DNA of 13,266 nt from Candidatus Hydrothermota bacterium (lineage in GTDB: Bacteria > Hydrothermota > Hydrothermia > B15-G9). Of this stretch, positions 1-7,884 are shown in pieces. Every line of letters begins with the position of its first letter. The stretch's first letter is position 1. A model generated the notes under the pieces. The model did not search any database, had not been told where the DNA came from, and was given only the letters and a program-made list of their open reading frames with translations. Made by a program: the position numbers and the translations under genes. The stretch spans positions 1 through 13,266 of the forward strand of contig QNDP01000014.1 of NCBI GenBank assembly GCA_003645975.1, given 5' to 3'.

Positions 1-1219
1 ATGCGGAGAAGAAGAACTTGTAACCATCGGAATAACTTATGGCGATAGTATGACCATCGTCATCCTCGAATTCGGCGTTGGCATCTGCAGTTGGCACAAT
101 CTCATCAGCCCAGTTCCCAAATGCCCAATCATCGAAAACATCAAATTCGAGACCGTCACCTATAGCAGAACCAGGGACTCCATGTGCAGTGAAATCATCA
201 ACATCCACATCTTTGATGTAAGATTGGATATGCATCCAGGCGGGCGGCGTTGGGAAGATGTAATAAAGGAGATCCTGCGAGGAAACCCACAGTTTTCCAC
301 CGTTGTTCAAATAAGCTTCGATGTCATCTGAAGCATCATCGATATACACATTGGAGGGGATATACTCACCGTCGGTGGTCCAGACCAATGCTTGATACCG
401 CTCCATCTCCTCAAGGGTGGGTGCGCGGCCGCTGTCGGCGCAGTTGAAGTAGTCGAAAGTGTAACCAAGTGAGTAAAGGGCATAGGTGAAATAAAGACCG
501 GAACCTCCACCATCATCAACTACAAGCACGTCAGCCGACATCTCTCCATAAATGACCTCGACATTGTCGATATACCATTCGTCCGAGAAATCTCCGACAT
601 AGACGAAAGCAAGATAAATGTCCTGTCCAGCGTAAGCTGAAAGGTCAATTCTTATTTCGTTCCAATCTGTGCTTAAATTTGACGAAAGTTCAGCGAGTTC
701 CACGAAATCCCCATCGTTCGGGTCGCCTGAGCCGGTGGAAATCCAGACGCCATGATACCAATACCAATCGGAAAATCTGACTTTTTGTTTGAACACAAGC
801 CATACAGGCTCACCTGCAGGGATGGAAAGCTGCGGAGTAACAAGCCAATCGCTCAACGAATCAGTGGAGGCATGGTCATCGTTATGATAAGCGGCATAAG
901 TGCCTTCGTAAGCGTCCGTTGTTATTTGCCATCCCGGTGAATTCGAATCGGAGACCATGTACTGACTCCAGCCACTGGGAGGGATGACTCCGCCTTCAAA
1001 CCCTTCGAACAACAAAGATTGTTGTTTAACACCAGAGGGGGACGTCTTGTGATACTGCTTGACCACTGGAACATGGATCTTCGGTCTGACGGATGTGTGT
1101 CTGCCCTTCTTTACGCCCATATCAGCACGCGAAGGCACTCTTTTCAAATTTAAGTTGGATGAAGCTCCAAGTCCAACAGTTACACCAAATATCAACACCA
1201 AAAGCCAAACTCTACGCAT
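1..1219 (-). CDS. Secreted choice-of-anchor-J / MAM-like domain protein, C-terminus cut by window edge
   Basis: An uninterrupted reading frame of 406 codons runs from an ATG at 1217-1219 off the left edge, so the 3' end is missing. An AAAGGAGG ribosome binding site lies about 8 nt upstream (1228-1236). Residues 1-20 form a signal peptide (MRR, then a hydrophobic run ending near LGASS). Residues about 69-227 look like a choice-of-anchor-J or cleaved-adhesin beta-sandwich: it opens FEGFEGGVIPPSGW, has the internal SDWLVTPQL strand and closes DEWYIDNVEV. A second alpha/beta segment starts at VLVVDDGGG (residues 231-239). It continues with the PTLEEMERYQALVWTTDGEY stretch and an NGGKLWVSSQDL turn, recalling ThuA or class-I glutamine-amidotransferase-like folds in secreted proteins. 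Role is unknown: probably an exported surface or extracellular protein. A C-terminal sorting domain may follow but is not in view. The gene diverges from the operon at 1541. Confidence 0.85.
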   Translation of the reverse strand, partial: MRRVWLLVLIFGVTVGLGASSNLNLKRVPSRADMGVKKGRHTSVRPKIHVPVVKQYHKTSPSGVKQQSLLFEGFEGGVIPPSGWSQYMVSDSNSPGWQITTDAYEGTYAAYHNDDHASTDSLSDWLVTPQLSIPAGEPVWLVFKQKVRFSDWYWYHGVWISTGSGDPNDGDFVELAELSSNLSTDWNEIRIDLSAYAGQDIYLAFVYVGDFSDEWYIDNVEVIYGEMSADVLVVDDGGGSGLYFTYALYSLGYTFDYFNCADSGRAPTLEEMERYQALVWTTDGEYIPSNVYIDDASDDIEAYLNNGGKLWVSSQDLLYYIFPTPPAWMHIQSYIKDVDVDDFTAHGVPGSAIGDGLEFDVFDDWAFGNWADEIVPTADANAEFEDDDGHTIAISYSDGYKFFFSA

Positions 1220-1255
1220 AAAGCTAACCTCCTTTTGTGTTCGAGCTCAACAATG

Positions 1256-1299
1256 AAGCAAAAATCCTTTCTGTCAACCTTGCATTATTAAGTTCTGAA
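1256..1299 (-). promoter_or_regulatory. Candidate promoter of the leftward secreted-protein gene
   Basis: On the minus strand a perfect TTGACA (1277-1272) is preceded 9 nt upstream by TTCAGAACTTAAT (1299-1287). The -10 hexamer is poor: the best match at 16-bp spacing is CATTGT. The upstream 13-mer recurs exactly in front of the TTGACA of the tRNA promoter at the right end of the window, which is the main reason for taking this site seriously. Confidence 0.35.
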
Positions 1300-1404
1300 T
1301 TCCGCTTATCAAGGGGTATCTGACTTTTGGACAAACGATTGGACGGGAGTCAAAGCCATACTTTAAGGTCGATTTGTAAAGAGATCGAGGTGTTGCCGGA
1401 AGGA

Positions 1405-1431
1405 CTTGAATATGAACATGTTCAGTTTAAT
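1405..1431 (+). promoter_or_regulatory. Possible promoter/operator of the alpha-2-macroglobulin operon
   Basis: A CTTGAA (1405-1410) and a TTTAAT (1426-1431) resemble -35 and -10 boxes but are only 15 bp apart, shorter than the usual 16-18. Between them lies the perfect 12-bp palindrome TGAACATGTTCA (1413-1424). This geometry would suit a repressor site or a promoter that needs an activator to realign it. No better promoter was found upstream of 1541. Inference from sequence only. Confidence 0.3.
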
Positions 1432-1540
1432 CTGTCGGGCTTCAAACATAAGGCTACAAATGCACTTAACCGCAATGCTTGACTGAGGTTAAAACAAGCC
1501 TGCATCATCAACCACAAACAAGCAAGGAGGTGTTTGGAAC

Positions 1541-4500
1541 ATGCTGAATTTTATTGGTGCAGCGTTACTTTTGAGGGTCCTGGTCGCTGCTCCGGCCGTC
1601 TATGTCAACACTACACCTGTCTCAACCCGTCAGAAGCCAAAGTTTTACTTGAACTTGATCGGTGAGTTCCCAAGCAAGGCCTATTTCAGAATCTATCGGG
1701 TTAAAGCGCCTATTCAGTTTTTTGAAAAACAGATGGCAGGCGGCCTGACCATCGATCCTCGTGTCCAGTTCTATTCAAAAAATCCTGTCTCATCGACCAT
1801 AGCGACCATCCGCAGATTTCAACGGAATGTCCGCTATTACGCACGCGATGTCATCTCTTACGACGCAAGGGTAAGACTTCGCGATGCGCTCGAAATCGGC
1901 TCTATGGAATCAAAGATTGCATCAAAACAAAAGATGCCACCGCTGTTGCCCAAGACCGAATACGAACTTATCGCCGAATGGGAATCCGATGAGGAGGTGG
2001 CCGAATTCAGCGATGAGGTCGAAGTCCCTGTCCAACTCGACGATGGAGCATATCTGCTTGAAGTCTATTATCAGGGCGTCATCGCTTCGGTGCCGCTGCT
2101 CGTAACTGACGCACATCTACTTTTCAAATTCGGAGTCAATAAAGGACTGCTTTATGCGTCGGATTTCAACACAAGCAAGCCTTTGGAACATGCTGAGATA
2201 ACAGGTTACAAGGGCAGAAAAAAGTTTTTTCACGGGTTTACTGACAAAAACGGCATGTTGTGGGTCGATGAGCTGCCAGATTCCGGCCTCATAACCTTCA
2301 TGATGGTCACCGAAGACAGCCAGATAGCAATTGCAGGCGAAGGTGTGCCTCAATGGCGCTCCTATTACCTGTCAGATACCCTCGAATGCTTCCTTTTCAC
2401 AGAACGCCCGATATACCAGCCCGGACAGGTCGTCTATTTCAAAGGCGTCGTCAGGCGCAGGATGCCCGGCCGTTTCTACTTAAATGTCCCAAATCAACCG
2501 ATCATCGTGGAGATACTCAAAGGCTATTCTTGGAACCCTGAGTTCAGATGGGTTGACACGGTTAAAACCGATGAGTTCGGAAGCATCTCCGACAGCCTGA
2601 TCCTGCCCGAAAACGCAAAGCTCGGTTACTACATCGTCAATTTGTCCGATGAATTCGGGGATTACATCACAAGCACAAGCTTTGAAGTCCAGCGTTATAG
2701 AAAGCCGGAGTTCACGGTCAAAATCACACCCGACGCAGAACGATACGCATCCGGGGACACTGCACACCTGAGATTCGATGCGAACTTCCTGTCAGGTCAA
2801 CCGCTGAGCCACGCAAAACTGGCCGTCAAAGTAACACGAAGGAAAAGGGACTGGCCGTTTTGGGAGTGGTCTCATTACTGGTGGTGGGGCTACGAGGAAG
2901 AGGAGATGGTTGACACCTTTTCGCTCGAAACCGACGGGCACGGCACCGCATCGCTCACTTACGCATTCCCAAGAGATTCGTTCAGTTACAGTTACACCTT
3001 TGAGGTGTGTGCTATCGAGCCGAGCACCCAAAAACTTGAGTGTTCACAGAAGTCGGTTGATGTTGTCTCAGGCGAATACATTCCGATGATCAAACTCCAC
3101 TCATGGTTTGCAAATGTCGGCAAACCTTTCTCGGTCAGCATAGATGTCCATGACCTTCAGAACAATCCGGTCTCATGTGATGGAAAGCTGTTCGTGGTCA
3201 AAATGATCTGGGAGGACGGCGAGAGGGTCTATGACACCGTGAAAACGGTCAACTTCAAGACAAACAAAGAAGGCCATGCTCACATCCGACTGACTCTGGA
3301 CAGAAGTGGGAGTTATATACTTGCCGTATCCGTGTTCGACGAACTTGAAAGGAAAACCGAGGACTACACATGGATCTGGGTTTGGGGCGGTGGATGGGAA
3401 GAAGGGGTCGAAAATTCCATCGACATCGTTGCATTCAAACCCGACACCGTGACGAGCGGCGATTCGGTCTTCTCCATTTTCGTTACTCCGTTCAAAGATG
3501 GCTATGTGCTTCTGACCGTGGATGCTGAAGACCCGCTTTGGGCGAAAGTGGTTCATGTCCAAAACAACAGCGGAAATGTTACCTTCAAGGCCGAAGATAA
3601 GTTTTGGGGTTATGTTGACTTCACCGTCTCCGCATCCTACGACGGAAAGTTCATAGCTGCCACGAAAGGCTTCAGGGTCAAGCCGTTGGAAAAAGTCCTC
3701 AAGGTCGAGGTCGAACTTGACCGCAAGACCTACCGACCCGGGGACACCGTCGTCGCACGCATAAACATCCGGGATCACAGGGGATTTCCTGTCAAAGCCG
3801 ATTTCTCCTTCGCCGTAGTCGATGAGGCCATTTTCATCCTCAGAAGTCAGGATTTAGACCCATTTCTGGACTTTTACGGTTACAGGCCACACATGGTCGA
3901 GGATGTCCTCTCAAAGGACTATAACTTCGAGGCCACGAATGTCGATCTAACCCTGTTCGCATTCACTGGGAGGGGCGGCAAATTGCTGGCGGCGGACGAA
4001 AGCGAGGCCGAAGAGGCAGCTCCCGAACGACAAAAGATGCTCTCACAGCTCAAAGGCGCACCGATGAGGGATCACGGCGTCAGGAGGCGGTTCAAGGACA
4101 CCGCATTCTGGCTCGGAAACGGCCGAACGAATTCAAGGGGTAAGGCAAAGATAAAGTTCGCATTGCCCGATAACATCACAAAATGGCGCATAACGGTCTT
4201 CGCATTCACAAAAGACACGAAGGTCGGCAAAAAGGTCGCCCGTTTCGTTACCAACAAGGATGTCGTCGTTAGATTGGTGTCGCCACAGGTCATCAGGACA
4301 TCCGACACACTGGAGATCGCCACCCTCGTCCAAAACGGACTGGCCGCGCGGATGGAGTTCGAGGTCGAGTTCGCCCCGTCCGACCACCTTAAAGTTTTCA
4401 ACCGTAAGAAGACAAAGTTGTCGATCCCTTCACATTCGAGCGAGAGCACATCGTGGCTTGTGGCAGCAAAAAGCGCAGGCGACGCCACGCTCATGGTCTC

Positions 4501-6187
4501 GGCATCCACCTTCAGGGCGTCCGATGCTATGGAGATCCATGTCCCTGTTGAACCTTTTGGCTTCAAGGAAACCGAGCATGTATCGCTTGTGGCAGATAAA
4601 GAGGGGAAGTCGCCTCTGAGAACCTTCCGCATCCCGGACTCCGTCGAAATCCTACAAAGCAACCTGTTCGTGTCTTTGGGACCGATGAACGCCATAGTCC
4701 AAGCTGTGCGATACCTCAAAGGCTACCCCTACGGGTGTGTCGAACAGACGATGAGCCGATTCGTGCCCGACATCGTCGCATCGAGAGTCCTGTCGAAGTT
4801 CGGCGTCAAGGACACGACATTCAACGATCTGCCGGATATGATCCAAAAGGGACTCAATCGCATATACCACTTTCAGCACGATGACGGCGGATGGGGCTGG
4901 TGGACCAACGATGAGACCGACCCACACATGACGGCTTATGTCCTTTGGGGACTCAAGCTCGCACAGGAGAGCGACATCCGCATAAATCCAGAGGTCATCG
5001 AGAGAGGAGTCGAACGGCTCGCCCGCATGGTGATGCACGAGGAGCTGGACGATGACGAGTTTGCGGAAGTCAGCTTTGTCCTGTCGCTGTATCTCGATGA
5101 GATCGAAAGCGATCAAGCTCTGAGAGAGCAGATCCTCGACGGACTGGCCGCCATCGACATAAGTTCGCTGTCGCCCACACATCTGGCTCAATTTGCCATA
5201 GCTTGCAAGAACTTCGGCAGGAAGAAACTTGCATCGAGAGCGCTGAAAAACCTGAACTCCATGTCCGTCAGAACGGTCGATGGCGCAATTATCTGGAGCG
5301 AAACGCATTACTACTATTTTGAGCGCAAGGTAGAGCCGACGGCTTGGGCGCTTATGGCTAACATCGAACTCGGCAAGGACGGAGACAAAAAGTTCAGAAA
5401 GTTCGCTCGGGAAGCCGCCGACGGACTGCTATGGCTCAGAACTGGAAACAGTTGGAACACCACAGAGGCGTCGGCTTATGCAGTTTTAGCCCTCTCAAGA
5501 TACATGGATGTGTTCGGCGGTAAATTCAACGCTTGTAAAATCAAGGTGTTCGTGAACGGAAGTCGGGTCTTCTCGGACCGCATATCCCCGAGAAATCTCT
5601 CGAAATACACCGAACCGATTCCGATCGAACGGACAAAGATTTACCCCGGTGAAAACGACCTTCAGGTCGAAATCGAAGGCGATCTGTCGAAGGCACTTCC
5701 GATAAATGTCTCCCTAAGTGTAACTTACATCATCAGCAAGCAGCGGATCAAGGCAACCGAAGGCATAGTTTCGGTTGAACGCAGCTTCTTCAGGATCAAA
5801 ACGGTGCGGACAAAATCCGGTTGGACAACGAAGACCATCCCGATCAACTACGGCGACACCGTGAAACTGAACGAACCCATTCTGGTCAGGCTGACCGTGA
5901 AATCCAAAAAGGACCTGCGACATGTGCTCCTCAAGGACCCAATCCTGCCGGGCACCGACATCGATCTCGGCGAACTCTACTGGAAAGTTACTGGTCTTGA
6001 ACACCATATAGACCACATCGCCTTCGCCATCTATTGGCTTGACGCCGACGAATCGATCGAGATCGAATACCGCATAAGGCCGTATCTGCCCGGAAAATTC
6101 CGAGTTCCACCCGCTTCGATTGAACTGATGTATCAACCTGAAGTAACAGGCCATTCCGACGAGATGAAGCTCTATGTCGTAAAATGA
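1541..6187 (+). CDS. Bacterial alpha-2-macroglobulin family thioester protease inhibitor
   Basis: A 1548-residue protein, full length for the bacterial family. The ATG at 1541 has AAGGAGGTG 8 nt upstream. Residues 1-20 are a signal peptide; no lipobox cysteine is seen, so it is probably soluble in the periplasm or secreted rather than a lipoprotein. Macroglobulin beta-sandwich domains fill residues about 30-800, including a Trp-rich hairpin (437-451) and the VVDEA motif (759-763). A polar, charged stretch at 809-850 sits where the protease bait region is expected. The conserved A2M domain follows (DTAFWLGNGRT, 853 on; LPDNITKWRIT). The thioester motif CVEQ is intact (Cys1066, Gln1069) inside PYGCVEQT, then the helical thioester domain with GGWGWW at 1116-1121. 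A terminal receptor-type beta domain has LKDPILPGTD. Family members trap attacking proteases after bait cleavage. First gene of a four-gene operon; it overlaps the next by 4 bp. Confidence 0.96.
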   Translation: MLNFIGAALLLRVLVAAPAVYVNTTPVSTRQKPKFYLNLIGEFPSKAYFRIYRVKAPIQFFEKQMAGGLTIDPRVQFYSKNPVSSTIATIRRFQRNVRYYARDVISYDARVRLRDALEIGSMESKIASKQKMPPLLPKTEYELIAEWESDEEVAEFSDEVEVPVQLDDGAYLLEVYYQGVIASVPLLVTDAHLLFKFGVNKGLLYASDFNTSKPLEHAEITGYKGRKKFFHGFTDKNGMLWVDELPDSGLITFMMVTEDSQIAIAGEGVPQWRSYYLSDTLECFLFTERPIYQPGQVVYFKGVVRRRMPGRFYLNVPNQPIIVEILKGYSWNPEFRWVDTVKTDEFGSISDSLILPENAKLGYYIVNLSDEFGDYITSTSFEVQRYRKPEFTVKITPDAERYASGDTAHLRFDANFLSGQPLSHAKLAVKVTRRKRDWPFWEWSHYWWWGYEEEEMVDTFSLETDGHGTASLTYAFPRDSFSYSYTFEVCAIEPSTQKLECSQKSVDVVSGEYIPMIKLHSWFANVGKPFSVSIDVHDLQNNPVSCDGKLFVVKMIWEDGERVYDTVKTVNFKTNKEGHAHIRLTLDRSGSYILAVSVFDELERKTEDYTWIWVWGGGWEEGVENSIDIVAFKPDTVTSGDSVFSIFVTPFKDGYVLLTVDAEDPLWAKVVHVQNNSGNVTFKAEDKFWGYVDFTVSASYDGKFIAATKGFRVKPLEKVLKVEVELDRKTYRPGDTVVARINIRDHRGFPVKADFSFAVVDEAIFILRSQDLDPFLDFYGYRPHMVEDVLSKDYNFEATNVDLTLFAFTGRGGKLLAADESEAEEAAPERQKMLSQLKGAPMRDHGVRRRFKDTAFWLGNGRTNSRGKAKIKFALPDNITKWRITVFAFTKDTKVGKKVARFVTNKDVVVRLVSPQVIRTSDTLEIATLVQNGLAARMEFEVEFAPSDHLKVFNRKKTKLSIPSHSSESTSWLVAAKSAGDATLMVSASTFRASDAMEIHVPVEPFGFKETEHVSLVADKEGKSPLRTFRIPDSVEILQSNLFVSLGPMNAIVQAVRYLKGYPYGCVEQTMSRFVPDIVASRVLSKFGVKDTTFNDLPDMIQKGLNRIYHFQHDDGGWGWWTNDETDPHMTAYVLWGLKLAQESDIRINPEVIERGVERLARMVMHEELDDDEFAEVSFVLSLYLDEIESDQALREQILDGLAAIDISSLSPTHLAQFAIACKNFGRKKLASRALKNLNSMSVRTVDGAIIWSETHYYYFERKVEPTAWALMANIELGKDGDKKFRKFAREAADGLLWLRTGNSWNTTEASAYAVLALSRYMDVFGGKFNACKIKVFVNGSRVFSDRISPRNLSKYTEPIPIERTKIYPGENDLQVEIEGDLSKALPINVSLSVTYIISKQRIKATEGIVSVERSFFRIKTVRTKSGWTTKTIPINYGDTVKLNEPILVRLTVKSKKDLRHVLLKDPILPGTDIDLGELYWKVTGLEHHIDHIAFAIYWLDADESIEIEYRIRPYLPGKFRVPPASIELMYQPEVTGHSDEMKLYVVK

Positions 6188-7884
6188 CTTATAGCCTTTG
6201 GGGTCTCCTTTTGGCCACAATTCTGACCACATCCTGCCTACCGGACTCCGTATCGGTTATCCTGTTCGCCAATAAGGAGATCCGTTCAGTTCAGCTCAAA
6301 TTGAACAATCCATCCGATTGGCTCTATCCCGGAGGACTCCGATATGTCGGCGTCGTCGAAATCGAGGTCATCTCAGATTCCGTCCTCGAATTGAGGTCAG
6401 GACACGGGGAACTGCTTGCCTATGCCGATTCTGTGGAAGTGTCGAACGCCGAATTCCTTGCGCCGAAGCAAGTCCGCTACGACGGCCGCATCTCGATCAC
6501 CATAAAAGACGGAGACATCTCGGTGGTCAACACGGTTCCGACCAACTCCTATCTCGCTTCAACGGTCGCATCCGAGTCAAATTTCGACGAGATCGAGGTT
6601 CTGAAGGCTCAGGCGGTGCTCTCAAGGACATTTGTGGCCCTACATCTCGGAAATCATGCCCCTGTTGCGGACTTCTGCGACCTCACCCATTGCATGGCCT
6701 ACAAGGGTTCCGATGTGGTGGACTCCGATGTTGTCTATGCTGTGGAATCGACAGATGGATTTGTGCTTCGCTGCGGCAGGAGCCTGACCGAGCCGTTTTT
6801 CAGCTCATCGAACGGTGGACACACCGCTGTTCCGTCGGAAGTCTGGGGTCTTAGTCCCTCATCCGACATCTGCTACTCGTTCAGAACCGATCCGTTTTCA
6901 AAGACATCCGAAAATCCACATCGAAAGTGGGCGACCCTGTTAAGCCTGAGCGAAATCGGACGGCTCTTTGACGATGAGGGACGGCTGGTCGATGTCATCG
7001 TAGTCGAGAGGAGCGTTGGCGGATATGCAAAACGGATGGAACTGCTTTTTGCGGACGGCCACAGGCTCACGGTCTCCGCCTCAGATTTCGCCACAGCGGT
7101 AAACCGAGAACTTGGATGGAACAAGGTCAAGAGCCTGATGTTCAGGATAGTCCGAACGGCTTCGGACACAATAACATTGATCGGCAGCGGATTGGGGCAC
7201 GGCGTCGGACTCTCGCAATACGGGGCTTTGGAACTTGCACACAGGGGCGCTGATTTCCGAAAGATTCTGCACTTTTACTTCAACGGCTCCGAAATCGACC
7301 GCATGAGCTGCACCGCTCACTTCCAAATTTTCTCAGATGAACAGCTTGACTTTAGACTGGGCGACGCCCTCGAAGCGGCTCTGGCCGATGTCCGAAGGGT
7401 TACCTGTCTCAATCCCGTCCGAAGAATCGTCGTCATAGCGACAAGTTCGGTCGAGGAATACCAGCGGATTACCAAAGTTCAGTGGTGGAAAGCGGCGGTA
7501 ACTTTCAATGACACAATAGTTTTGCAGCCGATCGGAGTCCTCGAACGCAAAGGTATTCTTTGGGAGACCCTCAGACGAGAAGTTTTTCATGCACTCATCT
7601 TTCAAAATGGACTGGAGATGCCCGTCTGGCTTCAGGAAGGCCTTGCGACGCTTGCTTTTGGCCATTGCGGCGAGCCGACGGGCAAGTTGATGCATCCGAA
7701 CGATGTGGAGAAGCTTCTGAACTCGAACAAATTGGACGAATTCAAAAAGGGATGGTGCGAGGCCGCATGGCTGGCCATGAAGCTGCTGGGAGACAGGTCG
7801 ATATGCCAATTCTTGGAATCCCTTCGACACTCAAATGGTCAAAAATTTAGAAAATTTGAAAGGAGTAAAGGTCATGAAATATAA
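6184..7884 (+). CDS. SpoIID/LytB-domain protein fused to a degenerate peptidase-MA-like domain
   Basis: 566 residues; its ATG overlaps the TGA of the preceding gene (ATGA), with no strong ribosome binding site, implying translational coupling. The N-terminus is a signal peptide ending LTTSC (Cys18), a weak lipobox. Residues about 100-380 are a SpoIID/LytB domain: SYLASTVASES with Glu131 as the likely catalytic acid, EVLKAQAVLSRTF, the zinc-site-like CDLTHC (Cys165, His169, Cys170), SSNGGHT, and GLGHGVGLSQYGA (336-348). Known SpoIID proteins cleave glycan strands stripped of stem peptides. Residues about 390-560 resemble the peptidase MA (gluzincin) fold, with VWLQEGLA (Glu485 as third-ligand position). 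The HExxH position, however, reads REVFH (465-469): Arg replaces the first histidine, so peptidase activity is probably lost. The likely role is peptidoglycan processing alongside the upstream protease inhibitor. The SpoIID call is firm; the C-terminal call is moderate. Confidence 0.9.
   Translation: MTYSLWGLLLATILTTSCLPDSVSVILFANKEIRSVQLKLNNPSDWLYPGGLRYVGVVEIEVISDSVLELRSGHGELLAYADSVEVSNAEFLAPKQVRYDGRISITIKDGDISVVNTVPTNSYLASTVASESNFDEIEVLKAQAVLSRTFVALHLGNHAPVADFCDLTHCMAYKGSDVVDSDVVYAVESTDGFVLRCGRSLTEPFFSSSNGGHTAVPSEVWGLSPSSDICYSFRTDPFSKTSENPHRKWATLLSLSEIGRLFDDEGRLVDVIVVERSVGGYAKRMELLFADGHRLTVSASDFATAVNRELGWNKVKSLMFRIVRTASDTITLIGSGLGHGVGLSQYGALELAHRGADFRKILHFYFNGSEIDRMSCTAHFQIFSDEQLDFRLGDALEAALADVRRVTCLNPVRRIVVIATSSVEEYQRITKVQWWKAAVTFNDTIVLQPIGVLERKGILWETLRREVFHALIFQNGLEMPVWLQEGLATLAFGHCGEPTGKLMHPNDVEKLLNSNKLDEFKKGWCEAAWLAMKLLGDRSICQFLESLRHSNGQKFRKFERSKGHEI
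7858..7865 (+). promoter_or_regulatory. Ribosome binding site fixing the start at 7874
   Basis: GAAAGGAG lies 8 nt before ATG 7874, inside the end of the SpoIID gene. It favours this start over an in-frame ATG at 7835 that has no such site and would add 13 polar residues before the signal anchor. Confidence 0.7.

Larger units (their letters stand above)
1220..1540. other. Divergent intergenic region
   Basis: These 321 bases separate two divergent genes. They contain a ribosome binding site and a -35-like TTGACA for the leftward gene, a perfect 12-bp palindrome at 1413-1424, the direct repeat TTGGAC at 1327-1332 and 1339-1344, and an AAGGAGGTG ribosome binding site (1524-1532) for the rightward operon. 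A 52-codon open frame (1324-1482) lacks a good start and was not accepted as a gene. I see no RNA gene or clear terminator here. Confidence 0.7.

Noticed and set aside
1324..1482. A 52-codon open frame on the plus strand before the operon, containing EIEVLPEGLEYEHVQFNL.
   Set aside because: It reads like protein but has no ATG, only TTG or GTG candidates without a ribosome binding site, and it is short enough to arise by chance. It could be a fossil fragment; no family was recognised.
2849..2893. Trp-rich cluster (residues 437-451) in the alpha-2-macroglobulin.
   Set aside because: It is striking to the eye, but aromatic hairpins of this sort are, to my knowledge, usual in bacterial members of the family.
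3173..3778. Long minus-strand open frame (about 200 codons) inside the alpha-2-macroglobulin gene.
   Set aside because: It lies antisense to strongly conserved macroglobulin domains, and its translation shows no domain, signal or ribosome binding site. The codon usage of the real gene explains it.
4652..5308. Second long minus-strand frame opposite the thioester region.
   Set aside because: It is antisense to the intact CVEQ and GGWGWW motifs and has no independent support.
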